This document shows, piece after piece, positions 1-9,480 of a stretch of 64,000 nt of DNA; the stretch's first letter is position 1; each line of letters starts with the position of its first letter. The position numbers and the translations under genes are program-made. The notes under the pieces are model-generated. The model saw nothing but the letters and a program-made list of their open reading frames with translations, searched no databases and was not told where the DNA came from. The stretch spans positions 95,757-159,756 of the forward strand of contig DEFA01000017.1 in NCBI GenBank assembly GCA_002350525.1, written 5' to 3'. The DNA is from Lachnospiraceae bacterium UBA2864 (GTDB taxonomy: Bacteria > Bacillota > Clostridia > Lachnospirales > Lachnospiraceae).

Positions 1-60
1 GGAAACGGCGGAAACAAGAACGGAAACAAGAATGGAAACAAGAATGGAAACGGCGGAAAT
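1..60 (+). repeat. 12-bp coding tandem repeat (GGAAACAAGAAy)
   Basis: Units of GGAAACAAGAAC/T and the variant GGAAACGGC alternate from the left edge to about 60. They encode the Gly-Asn-Lys-Asn low-complexity tail. The array probably continues upstream of the window and may vary in copy number. Confidence 0.7.
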
Positions 61-111
61 AAGAAAGGGAATGCCGCAGGTAAGAGTACAAAGTCAGTGG
101 AGATGAGGTGA
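1..111 (+). CDS. C-terminal end of a Gly/Asn/Lys-rich protein (5' truncated)
   Basis: An open frame enters from the left edge and ends at TGA 109-111. It encodes a low-complexity tail of repeated Gly-Asn-Lys units followed by a short basic end with Lys-Ser-Thr. Only 36 codons are visible, so the folded part of the protein and its function cannot be judged. The stop lies 4 bases before the next gene's ATG, and the AGGTG at its end also serves as that gene's ribosome binding site, so the two are probably cotranscribed and translationally coupled. Confidence 0.6.
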   Translation, partial: GNGGNKNGNKNGNKNGNGGNKKGNAAGKSTKSVEMR

Positions 112-115
112 AAAA

Positions 116-790
116 ATGATTCACGGTCTGACTTTTAAGGAATACATAGAAGAAGAAAAAGAAAAGATCGGCGAGATGACCAAAGCCGAGAAAATAAGTT
201 ATTTTAAAGACTATTATCTTAAATACTGTATATTAGCTTTAGTGGGACTGGTACTGCTTGTATGGATCGGTATAGATCTCGGACGTGGATTCAGGCATAC
301 CATAGTCACGGGAGGCGTTATTGGGGTCCATTTGGATGATGAAGGAACAAAGTATCTGACGGACGATTATATGGAATATCTAGGAAAAGGTAGCTTTTCC
401 AACAAGATTGATTTCGCGCCTTATATAATTCTTGATGATGAAGATTATCAGACTTATCTTGCATTTCAGGCGCAGATTGCAACGAATATGTATAATTATC
501 TGATTACGACGAAAAAGGGACTTGCGTTTGTGGCACAGAGCGAGTGCCTTGCGGATCTGGATCCGATACTTGATTCCGAACTGAAAGCGGAGGTATCCGA
601 CAGGATATTCCGGGCGAAACTTGGGGAATCGGGTGAAGAGATAGCGGCTGCGATAGACATAAGTGATACAGCCTTTGTGAAAGAATATATAATAACAGGA
701 GAACCGGTATATTTTATAATTACGGGAAAACCCGAAGATTATGAAGCAGGACTGAATGTTCTGAAATATATACTTCTTAAAGAATCTTAA
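116..790 (+). CDS. Single-pass membrane protein of unknown function
   Basis: 224 residues. The N-terminal ~37 residues are charged and cytosolic in character (MIHGLTFKEY...), followed by one hydrophobic segment at about residues 38-58 and then a soluble, mostly extracytoplasmic domain of ~160 residues rich in acidic and aromatic residues. No catalytic motif was recognised. It starts 4 bases after the preceding frame and is followed by a strong terminator, so it is the last gene of its operon. A processing or scaffold partner of the Gly/Asn-rich upstream protein is conceivable but not shown by the sequence. Confidence 0.7.
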   Translation: MIHGLTFKEYIEEEKEKIGEMTKAEKISYFKDYYLKYCILALVGLVLLVWIGIDLGRGFRHTIVTGGVIGVHLDDEGTKYLTDDYMEYLGKGSFSNKIDFAPYIILDDEDYQTYLAFQAQIATNMYNYLITTKKGLAFVAQSECLADLDPILDSELKAEVSDRIFRAKLGESGEEIAAAIDISDTAFVKEYIITGEPVYFIITGKPEDYEAGLNVLKYILLKES

Positions 791-821
791 AGGGCGTATC
801 AATCACATGATACGCTCTTTT
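791..821 (+). terminator. Rho-independent terminator
   Basis: AGGGCGTATCA pairs with TGATACGCTCT around a short loop and is followed by TTTT. It closes the upstream two-gene unit and isolates the xylan cluster. The remaining bases up to 907 are the leader of the xylan cluster; no promoter there is convincing. Confidence 0.8.
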
Positions 822-907
822 CGCTATGTAAAACTTTTTTTGCAACCAAATAAGCATGTTTAACCATTGACTATTTAAGCGAAATTTTATGAAATGAGGT
901 AGGAGAA

Positions 908-2317
908 ATGAGTAACAAAAAATTGCAGGGAATCAATCCTTATCTTCCGTCCTGGGAGTACATTCCGGACGGTGAACCGTACGTATTTGACGGCAGGGTT
1001 TATATCTACGGTTCACATGACATTTATGACGGGCATGTGTTCTGTATAGGCGACTATGTAACCTATTCGGCACCGGTTGATGATCTCGGAAACTGGAGAT
1101 ATGAGGGCGTCATATACGAGAAAACACAGGATCCGCTTAACAAGGACGGCAGAATGTGTCTTTATGCTCCCGACGTTGTAGTGGGACCGGATGGAAGATA
1201 CTACCTCTATTATGTTTACGATAAGGTTTCGGTAGTGTCGGTTGCTGTGTCGGATTCACCTGCGGGTAAGTTTGAATTCTACGGATATGTTCACTATGAG
1301 GACGGAACGCTTCTCGGAGACAGAGAAGGTGATGAGCCGCAGTTTGATCCGGGAGTCTTAAGAGAGGGAGATAAGACATACCTCTACACAGGTTTCTGTC
1401 CAAGAGGAGATAAATCGAGAAGCGGCTCTTTCTGTTTTACACTCGGACCGGATATGCTCACCATCATCGAGGATGGAGTCAGAGTAGCACCGGGAATTGA
1501 GAATCCGGATAAGGGAAGTTTTGAAGGCCATGAATTCTTCGAGGCTTCTTCAATCAGAAAAAGAGGAGATATATATTACTTTATCTATTCCTCAATCTGG
1601 ATGCACGAACTCTGCTATGCAACGTCGTCTTCACCGAAGGGACCGTTCACATACGGCGGAGTGATAGTCAGCAATGCGGATATAGGAATAGATACATACA
1701 AGAAGGCTGATTTTCCTTCAATGTACGGAGCAAACAATCACGGAAGTATAGTTGAGATAGGGGATAAATGGTATATCTTCTATCATCGTCATACGAACGG
1801 TAACTGGTACAGCCGTCAGGGATGTGCCGAAGTTATTACGTTTAACGAGGACGGGAGTATACCACAGGTTGAGATAACAACTCAGGGACTGAATGGTGCG
1901 CCTCTTCTCGGAAAGGGAGTTCATCCGGCGTATACGGCCTGCAACCTGTTCACTGACGAACCGCATTTATATATCGGAGATGCCGGAGAGCCTACATTTA
2001 AGCAGAGACTTGATGAGGGCATGGAGAAACCGGAACCTTTTATCACAGGCATTAAAGATAAAACGACTATCGGATTTAAATATTTTGACTGCAAGGATAT
2101 AAAGAAAGTATCTATCAGAGTGAGAGGATACGGAGACGGGTTCTTCAAGGTTAAAACAGGAATCGATTCAGAGGTTCTGGCACAGATGGAAGTCCATAAT
2201 ACCAATATCTGGACGGAATACAGCTCTGATATAGAACTTCCGGACGGAGTATATGCGATTTATATAACATATAGCGGAACGGGTTCATTACAAATGTTAG
2301 ATTTTACACTTGACTGA
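908..2317 (+). CDS. GH43 family beta-xylosidase/alpha-L-arabinofuranosidase
   Basis: 469 residues. It is a five-bladed propeller glycosidase of family 43 that removes xylose or arabinose from xylo-oligosaccharides. Expected catalytic residues are visible: the base Asp in IPDGEPYVF (D21), the pKa-modulating Asp in APDV (D89), and the acid Glu in FFEASSI (E212). The propeller fills roughly residues 1-320; the last ~130 residues look like a beta-sandwich carbohydrate-binding domain of CBM6 type. There is no signal peptide, so it should act in the cytoplasm on imported oligosaccharides. The start is supported by AGGTAGGAGA just upstream. It opens the glucuronoarabinoxylan cluster; GH51 follows after 15 bases. 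The exact specificity (xylosidase or arabinofuranosidase) cannot be settled by eye. Confidence 0.88.
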   Translation: MSNKKLQGINPYLPSWEYIPDGEPYVFDGRVYIYGSHDIYDGHVFCIGDYVTYSAPVDDLGNWRYEGVIYEKTQDPLNKDGRMCLYAPDVVVGPDGRYYLYYVYDKVSVVSVAVSDSPAGKFEFYGYVHYEDGTLLGDREGDEPQFDPGVLREGDKTYLYTGFCPRGDKSRSGSFCFTLGPDMLTIIEDGVRVAPGIENPDKGSFEGHEFFEASSIRKRGDIYYFIYSSIWMHELCYATSSSPKGPFTYGGVIVSNADIGIDTYKKADFPSMYGANNHGSIVEIGDKWYIFYHRHTNGNWYSRQGCAEVITFNEDGSIPQVEITTQGLNGAPLLGKGVHPAYTACNLFTDEPHLYIGDAGEPTFKQRLDEGMEKPEPFITGIKDKTTIGFKYFDCKDIKKVSIRVRGYGDGFFKVKTGIDSEVLAQMEVHNTNIWTEYSSDIELPDGVYAIYITYSGTGSLQMLDFTLD

Positions 2318-2332
2318 TTAAAGGGGGTTGCC

Positions 2333-3814
2333 ATGAAAGCAGGAGTTAAGATAAATAGGGACAAGGTTATCAGCAAGATAGATGACAGAATCTACAGTTC
2401 ATTTATCGAGCACCTCGGAAGAGCCGTATATGGCGGTATCTATGAGCCGGGACATGAGACATCCGATGATATGGGATTTCGTCAGGATGTTATGAAACTG
2501 ATCAAAGAGCTTAAGGTTCCGATGATCAGATACCCGGGCGGTAACTTTGTTTCAGGATATAACTGGGAAGACGGTACGGGTGACAGAAGTAAGCGTCCTA
2601 GAAAAATGGAGCTTGCATGGAATTCAATCGAAACCAACGAAGTCGGAATCGATGAGTTTCAGGAATGGGCAAAGCGTGCGGATTCAGACATTATGATGGC
2701 CGTAAATCTCGGAACAAGAGGAGCGGATGATGCAAGAAATCTTGTTGAATACTGCAACTCCAAGACAGATACATATTATGCCGATATGAGAAGAAAGAAC
2801 GGTTTCGATGAGCCTTTCGGAATCAAACTGTGGTGTCTCGGTAACGAGATGGACGGTGACTGGCAGATCGGAACAAAGAGACCTAAGGAGTATGCAAGAC
2901 TTGCCTGTGAGACAGCTAAGCTTATGAAGATGGTTGATCCGTCTATCGAGCTTGTTGCATGCGGAAGCTCGGGTCCTCAGATGGAAAGCTTCGGTGAGTG
3001 GGAAGAGACAGTCCTCAGAGAAGCTTATGATCATGTTGATTATCTCTCGCTTCACAGCTATTACGGAAATCCGGATGACAACTCACAGGAGTATCTCGGA
3101 TCCGCAACTATTATGGACAAGTTCATAAAGGACGTTATAGCTATATGCGATAAGATCAAGGATGAGAAGAAATCCGATAAGAAGATCATGCTCTCCTTCG
3201 ATGAGTGGAACGTATGGTTCCACAGCGCAGAGCAGGATAAGAAGCAGGAGCCATGGCAGATAGCACCTCCGCTGCTTGAGGATATGTATAATCTTGAGGA
3301 TGCGATAGTTGTCGGAGACCTTATGATCACACTTCTTAAGCATTCTGACAGAGTGAAAGTTGCATGTCTTGCACAGCTCGTAAATGTAATCGCACCTATC
3401 ATGACAGTGACAGGCGGCGGAGTATGGAAGCAGACAATATTCTATCCGTTCAAGTATACATCGGTTAACGGAAGAGGAACGGCTCTTACAGCTGACATTC
3501 AGTGTGAGACCTTCAGTGCCGGAAAGACAGAGAATGCTCCTACAGTTGATGCTGTAGCCGTACTTTCTGAGGATGAGACAGAAATCTCTGTATTTGCCGT
3601 TAACAGAAAGCTCGGAGAGGATGCTGAACTTGATCTTTCGCTCGAAGGCTTTGAAGGATATAAGTTAACAGAACATATTTCCATGGAAGGCGAAAATCTT
3701 AAGGCAGGTAACTCAATCGAGAATCCTGATAAGGTCACTCCTGTAATTAAGTCTGTAGACGGAAATATCGTCCTTACAGGCGGTTCATGGAACTACTTAA
3801 AATTTACAAAATAA
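2333..3814 (+). CDS. abfA: GH51 alpha-L-arabinofuranosidase
   Basis: 493 residues, the usual length for intracellular GH51 enzymes that release arabinose side chains from arabinoxylan and arabinan oligosaccharides. A (beta/alpha)8 barrel carries the acid/base Glu in LGNEMDG (E172) and the nucleophile Glu in SFDEWNVW (E291); the MIRYPGGNF segment near residue 65 is also typical. The C-terminal ~110 residues form the family's beta-sandwich. No signal peptide. The ribosome binding site AAAGGGGG lies between the GH43 stop and this ATG. It would work with the GH43 and GH115 enzymes to strip side chains before hydrolysis to xylose. Confidence 0.93.
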   Translation: MKAGVKINRDKVISKIDDRIYSSFIEHLGRAVYGGIYEPGHETSDDMGFRQDVMKLIKELKVPMIRYPGGNFVSGYNWEDGTGDRSKRPRKMELAWNSIETNEVGIDEFQEWAKRADSDIMMAVNLGTRGADDARNLVEYCNSKTDTYYADMRRKNGFDEPFGIKLWCLGNEMDGDWQIGTKRPKEYARLACETAKLMKMVDPSIELVACGSSGPQMESFGEWEETVLREAYDHVDYLSLHSYYGNPDDNSQEYLGSATIMDKFIKDVIAICDKIKDEKKSDKKIMLSFDEWNVWFHSAEQDKKQEPWQIAPPLLEDMYNLEDAIVVGDLMITLLKHSDRVKVACLAQLVNVIAPIMTVTGGGVWKQTIFYPFKYTSVNGRGTALTADIQCETFSAGKTENAPTVDAVAVLSEDETEISVFAVNRKLGEDAELDLSLEGFEGYKLTEHISMEGENLKAGNSIENPDKVTPVIKSVDGNIVLTGGSWNYLKFTK

Positions 3815-3832
3815 TACGAATAGGAATTAATC

Positions 3833-6727
3833 ATGCCAGAGTTTACAACAGACAAAAAAGTATATTTCACATGCGATGACACAACTCCTTCGGGAGCGGT
3901 AAAGATTGCCGATAAGGTAAGAGAGGATATCAGACTTGTAACGGATATCCTTCCGGAAGAAGTTAAAATCCTTAAAAAAGGAGAGAAGGCTGAGTTTTCG
4001 GATTCAGCTGTTACGATCGTTTTCGGACTTACTGACAGCACACTTATAAAAAATATCTGCGGCGAGACGGGCCTTGATATAAGTGCTGTATCAGGCAAGA
4101 GAGAAGTATACGGATTCTTCCCGGTAGAGAAGGGCATCGTTATAGTCGGAAGCGAGAAGAGAGGACTTATCTACGGACTATTCCATCTGTCGGATCTTAT
4201 GGGAGTTTCACCGTTTGTAAACTGGTCTCTGGTAAAACCTGTGAAGAGAAGATTTGTTGTACGTCCGGAGGATGCCTTTATATCAAAGGAGCCTTCGGTA
4301 AGGTACAGAGGATTCTTTATAAATGATGAGTGGCCGGCATTCGGTAACTGGTGCATGAAGAACTTCGGCGGCGTCAACAGAAAAGCCTACGAAGGAATAT
4401 TTGAGATACTCCTCAGAATGAAGGGCAACTATCTCTGGCCGGCTATGTGGGCATCCTGCTTTGCCGAGGATGGTCCGGGGCTTGAAAGCGCTGTCTTAGC
4501 CGATGAGCTGGGAATAGTAATGGGTCTTTCTCATCATGAGCCTTGTCTCAGACACGGTGAGGAGTACAGCCACGTAAGAGGAAAGGACTCAATTTACGGA
4601 GATGCCTGGGATTTCCGTTCAAACAAGGAAGGAATCACAAGATTCTGGAGAGACGGACTTAAGAGAAACGGTCATCTGGAAAATGTTATCACCGTCGGTA
4701 TGAGAGGTGAGAGAGATTCCATGATACTCGGCGAGAAGGCAACTCTGAGGGATAATATAGAGCTGATAAAGGATGTTCTGAAAACCCAGAATCAGCTTAT
4801 AGCTGAGGAGGTTAATCCGAACCTTTCCGAGGTTCCGAGAATGATCGCGCTCTATAAGGAAGTAGAGGCATATTATTACGGCGATGAAAACACGGAAGGA
4901 TTAAAGCATACGGAGGATCTGGATGATGTAATCCTCATGCTCTGTGATGATAATCACGGTTATGTAAGAAGTCTTCCGGATGAAGAGATGAAGAGCCATA
5001 AGGGCGGCTTCGGAATGTATTATCACTTTGATTATCATGGTGAGCCGATATCTTATGAGTGGATCAACAACACATATCTCCCTGAGGTATGGGAAGAGAT
5101 GACCACGGCTTATGAGAAGAATGTACGTGAGTTATGGATAGTAAATGTAGGAGATCTTGGGCTTCAGGAGATGCCGCTTTCGTACTTCCTGGATCTTGCT
5201 TATGACTATGATAAGTACGGTATAACAGCTCCGAATAATACGGAAGGGTATCTTCGTAAATGGATGAAACTCCAGTTCGGCGCTGCATTTACGGAGGAAG
5301 AAACCGATAAGCTCGCTGATATGTTTAACAGATATACGAGACTTATCCATAACAGAAGACCGGAACACTTAAACGATAAGGTATACCATCCGCAGAACTA
5401 TTATGAGTCTTACAGAATTCTCGCCGAGGCTGAGGAGATCGAGAAGCTCTGCGAAGAGTTTGAGGAAAAATGTCCGGCGGAATGCAAGGATTCATTCACC
5501 TACCTCATTTCCTATAATGTGCTTGAGGCTATGAATCTTATAAAGCTCTGGATCAACAGAGGTCTCAATCACTATTATGCATCTATAGGTGCGGTGGCTG
5601 CGAATGATTACGGAAAGATCATAAAGGAAGCTTTAAAGCGTGATAAAGCACTTACCGATAAGCTGCATACGGCTGCGGACGGAAAGTGGTACGGGTTCGG
5701 ATTCGGTCCGCATATCGGATTTAAACATTGGAATTGCGAAGAGATGGCAAATCCGATAGTCGAAGAAGTTATACCTGTTCCGGGTAAGGGACTTATGGCA
5801 GGACTTGTCGGCGAGACAGGAGCCTCGGCAGGACAGGATTGGACCGGAAAGAAACTGACAATAAGACAGTTCCTGAAGGGAGACGCACTTACGGATAAGC
5901 AGACTGCGCTTATCTTTGTAGCTTCCACAGGAGACGAAGACATAGATTATAAGATAGAGACGTCTTCTCCTGCACTCAGTTTCAGCAGGACAGAAGGAAC
6001 TCTGTCGCTCGATAGATCATTTGAATATATTACGGTAGAAGTAGATAAGACGAAGATAGATCCGGATTCCGAGACTGCATTTTCAGTAGTCTATGACGGA
6101 GGAAAGATTGAATTTGCGGTTGAACCGAACATTATCAATCCGGAAGCCCTGAAGGAAATCGAGGCATCGGATGATAAGGGTATCTCATCTCTGGAAGAGA
6201 GAGGAATAGCCGTTATAGATGCCGCAGACTTCGTCAGTGAATCTCATAATACAAGCAATAAGGAGTTTAAGACAGTTAAAGCACTCGGAAGATGCGAGAA
6301 TGCGGTCAAACTCTTTGACATTGATAAGGTGGATTATTCTCCTAAGGCTGACGGAAAAGCACTTGTAAATTACAGCGTTTACGTACAGAATCCGGGAGAG
6401 TATGAAATAATCTTCCAACTCCTTCCGACACATGCATATGAATTCGGAAAGAAGATCAGACTAGTCTACTCTGTAAACGGTGAGGACCGTACAGTACTCG
6501 AGTATATAACGGAAGATCTGAAAAACGGAGTATGGAACAGCTGGTCTGACGGAGTTATGTCTCATGTGAGACCTGTTAAGGATAGCTGTACGCTGGAAAA
6601 GGGATTCAATACCATAACATTTTTCGGCGAGGCTGAAGAGAATGTTCTCGAAAAGATCATTCTCGTGAAGAAGGGAGAAAGCCTTCTTCCGTCATATCTC
6701 GGCCCGAAGGAAAGTGTAAGAGTCTGA
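3833..6727 (+). CDS. GH115 xylan alpha-1,2-glucuronidase
   Basis: 964 residues, typical for GH115 enzymes, which cleave (4-O-methyl)glucuronic acid from internal as well as terminal xylose residues of glucuronoxylan. Family landmarks are the N-terminal alpha/beta domain (YGLFHLSDLMGVSPF around 120), the barrel start (RYRGFFINDEWPAFGNW), the GNYLWPAMWA segment and the C-terminal beta-sandwich after about 790. There is no signal peptide, so it acts on imported aldouronic acids. The glucuronate it releases is the substrate of the five catabolic genes encoded further along this cluster, which fixes the role of the locus as glucuronoxylan use. Confidence 0.93.
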   Translation: MPEFTTDKKVYFTCDDTTPSGAVKIADKVREDIRLVTDILPEEVKILKKGEKAEFSDSAVTIVFGLTDSTLIKNICGETGLDISAVSGKREVYGFFPVEKGIVIVGSEKRGLIYGLFHLSDLMGVSPFVNWSLVKPVKRRFVVRPEDAFISKEPSVRYRGFFINDEWPAFGNWCMKNFGGVNRKAYEGIFEILLRMKGNYLWPAMWASCFAEDGPGLESAVLADELGIVMGLSHHEPCLRHGEEYSHVRGKDSIYGDAWDFRSNKEGITRFWRDGLKRNGHLENVITVGMRGERDSMILGEKATLRDNIELIKDVLKTQNQLIAEEVNPNLSEVPRMIALYKEVEAYYYGDENTEGLKHTEDLDDVILMLCDDNHGYVRSLPDEEMKSHKGGFGMYYHFDYHGEPISYEWINNTYLPEVWEEMTTAYEKNVRELWIVNVGDLGLQEMPLSYFLDLAYDYDKYGITAPNNTEGYLRKWMKLQFGAAFTEEETDKLADMFNRYTRLIHNRRPEHLNDKVYHPQNYYESYRILAEAEEIEKLCEEFEEKCPAECKDSFTYLISYNVLEAMNLIKLWINRGLNHYYASIGAVAANDYGKIIKEALKRDKALTDKLHTAADGKWYGFGFGPHIGFKHWNCEEMANPIVEEVIPVPGKGLMAGLVGETGASAGQDWTGKKLTIRQFLKGDALTDKQTALIFVASTGDEDIDYKIETSSPALSFSRTEGTLSLDRSFEYITVEVDKTKIDPDSETAFSVVYDGGKIEFAVEPNIINPEALKEIEASDDKGISSLEERGIAVIDAADFVSESHNTSNKEFKTVKALGRCENAVKLFDIDKVDYSPKADGKALVNYSVYVQNPGEYEIIFQLLPTHAYEFGKKIRLVYSVNGEDRTVLEYITEDLKNGVWNSWSDGVMSHVRPVKDSCTLEKGFNTITFFGEAEENVLEKIILVKKGESLLPSYLGPKESVRV

Positions 6728-6767
6728 GGGTAATATTAATTTCAAATAGATTTAGGAGTATACGATT

Positions 6768-7832
6768 ATGAAAATGTCATTTCGCTGGTATGGTACCGGC
6801 AATGATTCCGTATCGCTCTCCGATATCAAGCAGATCCCCGGAGTTGAAGAGATAGTTTGGGCTCTTCATCATAAGCAGCCGGGAGAAGTTTGGGAAAAGG
6901 AAGAGATACAGAAGGTTAAGGATGAACTGGATGAATACGGCTTCGGTATGGAAGTTGTAGAATCCGTAAATGTTCATGACGACATCAAGACAGCAGGCCC
7001 GAACAGAGATCTCTATATTGAGAATTACAAGGAGACTCTCCGTAATCTCGCAGAGTTCGGAGTAAAAGTTGTATGCTACAACTTCATGCCTGTTTTCGAC
7101 TGGACTAGAACAGATCTTTTCCATCCTCTTCCGGATGGTTCGACAGCTCTTTACTATGAAAAGGATAAGATCAAACAGGATCCTGAAGAAATGGCTGAGT
7201 ATATACTTCGCGAGTGCAAGGGATATACCATGCCTGGCTGGGAGCCTGAAAGAATGGCTCATCTGAAAGAACTCTTTAAGATGTACGAGAATGTGGATAA
7301 GGAAACGCTCTGGGATAATCTTAAATATTTCCTCGAGGCACTTATGCCGACCTGTCATGAAACAGGCATCAAAATGGCCATTCATCCGGATGATCCACCA
7401 TGGGATATCTTCGGACTTCCGAGACTCCTTGTGGACAGTGATTCGGTAGACAGATTCCTCAGTATGGTTGACGATCCGTATAACTGCCTTACACTTTGCA
7501 GCGGCTCTCTCGGATCAAATCCGGCAAATACTGTTGCGGATATAGTAAGACGCCACACAGACAGAATAGCATTCGCTCATATAAGAAATGTAAAGCATTA
7601 TCCGAATGGTGATTTCAGCGAAGCCTCACATAGAGACTGTGATGGTGATGTCGGAATACTCGATATAATCAAGGCTTATCATGATAACGGTTTTGACGGT
7701 TATATCAGACCGGATCACGGAAGACATATATGGGGTGAGAAGTCCAGACCGGGTTACGGACTCTATGACAGAGCACTCGGAATAATGTATATTCTCGGAG
7801 CCTGGGACATGCTTGATAAATTAGAAAATTAA
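6768..7832 (+). CDS. uxuA: D-mannonate dehydratase
   Basis: 354 residues, the normal size of the UxuA TIM-barrel family. It dehydrates D-mannonate to 2-keto-3-deoxygluconate. Characteristic segments are MAIHPDDPPW (His/Asp metal site), LTLCSGSLG (metal-binding Cys), FAHIRNVKH and IRPDHGRHIWGE near the C-terminus. The start follows TTTAGGAG. It sits directly upstream of the fructuronate reductase, giving a uxuA-uxuB pair in the same operon as the glucuronidase. Cytosolic, metal dependent. Confidence 0.95.
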   Translation: MKMSFRWYGTGNDSVSLSDIKQIPGVEEIVWALHHKQPGEVWEKEEIQKVKDELDEYGFGMEVVESVNVHDDIKTAGPNRDLYIENYKETLRNLAEFGVKVVCYNFMPVFDWTRTDLFHPLPDGSTALYYEKDKIKQDPEEMAEYILRECKGYTMPGWEPERMAHLKELFKMYENVDKETLWDNLKYFLEALMPTCHETGIKMAIHPDDPPWDIFGLPRLLVDSDSVDRFLSMVDDPYNCLTLCSGSLGSNPANTVADIVRRHTDRIAFAHIRNVKHYPNGDFSEASHRDCDGDVGILDIIKAYHDNGFDGYIRPDHGRHIWGEKSRPGYGLYDRALGIMYILGAWDMLDKLEN

Positions 7833-7844
7833 GAGGACAGTAAG

Positions 7845-9458
7845 GTGAAGTTAAAGTTAAGCAGCATTAAAGAGGAGAAAGATGCCTGGAAAGCAGCAGG
7901 GGTCAATCTGCCTGAATATGATATTGAGGGAGTAAGAGCAAAAACAGCCGAAGCTCCGGAATGGATTCATTTTGGTGCAGGTAATATTTTCAGAGGATTT
8001 ATAGCCGGTATAGCTGATAAGCTTATAGGTGAAGGTCTGATGACAACGGGAATCGTTGCAACAGATTCCTTCGACTGCGAGATTATAGATAAAATATATT
8101 ATCCATACGATCTGCTTACTCTGTCCGTAGGTTTAAGACCGGACGGAAAGAGCGACAAGGCCGTGACAGCCGGAATCGGTGCGGCTCTTGCAGCGGATAC
8201 AGAGCATTTCGAAGAATTGAAACGGATTGCCGCAGCACCGTCTCTTAAGATGGTATCTTTCACAATCACAGAGAAGGGATATGCGTGTACGGACATTTCC
8301 GGAAATATACTTCCTTTTGTGGAAAAGGATATAGAGGAAGGACCGCAGAATCCTTCCACAGCCCTTGGAATAGTTACGGCACTTCTGTATGAAAGATATA
8401 AGGCCGGACGTCTTCCGATTGCACTTGTCAGCATGGATAACTGTAGTCAGAACGGACGCAAGCTTCGTGAAGGAATCACCTTCGTGGCTAAGAAATGGGT
8501 GAAGAAAGCATTCATGGAGGAAGGCTTCATCGAATATATAACGGATGAGGAGACAGTATCTTTCCCATGGAGCATGATAGATAAGATCACACCGAGACCT
8601 GATGAGGGAATTGCAAAAGAACTCACAGCACTCGGAATTGAGGATATGAATCCAATCATAACCGCGAGAAATACATTTATCGCGCCTTTTGTAAATGCTG
8701 AGATCCCTCAGTATCTTGTCATCGAGGACAGATTCCCTAACGGAAGACCACCTCTTGAAAAGGCCGGAGTATATATGACCGACAGAGATACTGTCAACAA
8801 AGCCGAGAAGATGAAGGTTATGACATGCCTTAATCCGCTTCATACCGCACTTGCCGTATGCGGATGCCTTCTTGGATTTAACAGGATCTCGGATGAGATG
8901 AAAGATGATGACTTAAGAAGTCTTGTGTATAAACTGGGTGACGAAGGAATGCCTGTAGTGGTAAGTCCTGGAATCATAAGCCCGAAAGACTTTATCAGAG
9001 AGGTTCTTGAGGAGAGACTTCCTAATCCGTATATTCCGGATACGCCGCAGAGAATCGCAACCGATACAAGTCAGAAGGTATCAATCCGTTTCGGAGAGAC
9101 CATAAAGGGCTATATGATGAAGGATGAATGCGATAAGATGGAGATAATTCCTTTTGTTATCGCAGCATGGCTTAGATATCTCATCGGAGTGGATGATGAA
9201 GGAAAAGAGATGAGTCTCAGCCCGGATCCTATGATGGATGTTCTGAAGTCAGCCATGGAAGGAATAACTCTGGGGAAACCGGATTCGGATATGTCAGGCA
9301 TCAACTGGATAATGAACGGTGAAGACCTTTTCGGACTTAAGATTCGTGATGCCGGTAATATTGAAACTAAGATATATAAATATTTCAGGGAAATGCTCGC
9401 CGGACCGGGAGCGGTAAGAAAAACCCTCCATAGTCTTGTGAATTCCGAAAAGCAGTAG
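7845..9458 (+). CDS. uxuB: D-fructuronate reductase (mannitol dehydrogenase family)
   Basis: 537 residues of the polyol-specific long-chain dehydrogenase family. It reduces D-fructuronate to D-mannonate with NADH. The N-terminal Rossmann motif HFGAGNIFRGF and the active-site region KVMTCLNPLHTALA, which carries the conserved Lys and Asn/His, are clear. I chose the GTG start at 7845; it lies 12 bases after the uxuA stop with AGAGGA upstream. Its position between uxuA and the downstream uxaC in a glucuronate cluster favours fructuronate reductase over mannitol dehydrogenase or tagaturonate reductase. Confidence 0.9.
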   Translation: MKLKLSSIKEEKDAWKAAGVNLPEYDIEGVRAKTAEAPEWIHFGAGNIFRGFIAGIADKLIGEGLMTTGIVATDSFDCEIIDKIYYPYDLLTLSVGLRPDGKSDKAVTAGIGAALAADTEHFEELKRIAAAPSLKMVSFTITEKGYACTDISGNILPFVEKDIEEGPQNPSTALGIVTALLYERYKAGRLPIALVSMDNCSQNGRKLREGITFVAKKWVKKAFMEEGFIEYITDEETVSFPWSMIDKITPRPDEGIAKELTALGIEDMNPIITARNTFIAPFVNAEIPQYLVIEDRFPNGRPPLEKAGVYMTDRDTVNKAEKMKVMTCLNPLHTALAVCGCLLGFNRISDEMKDDDLRSLVYKLGDEGMPVVVSPGIISPKDFIREVLEERLPNPYIPDTPQRIATDTSQKVSIRFGETIKGYMMKDECDKMEIIPFVIAAWLRYLIGVDDEGKEMSLSPDPMMDVLKSAMEGITLGKPDSDMSGINWIMNGEDLFGLKIRDAGNIETKIYKYFREMLAGPGAVRKTLHSLVNSEKQ

Positions 9459-9480
9459 CAGATACGGCGGGAGGTAGGAA

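Noticed and set aside
867..895. TTGACT-17-TGAAAT as promoter of the xylan cluster
   Set aside because: Transcription would begin inside the GH43 ribosome binding site, so the real promoter must lie elsewhere.
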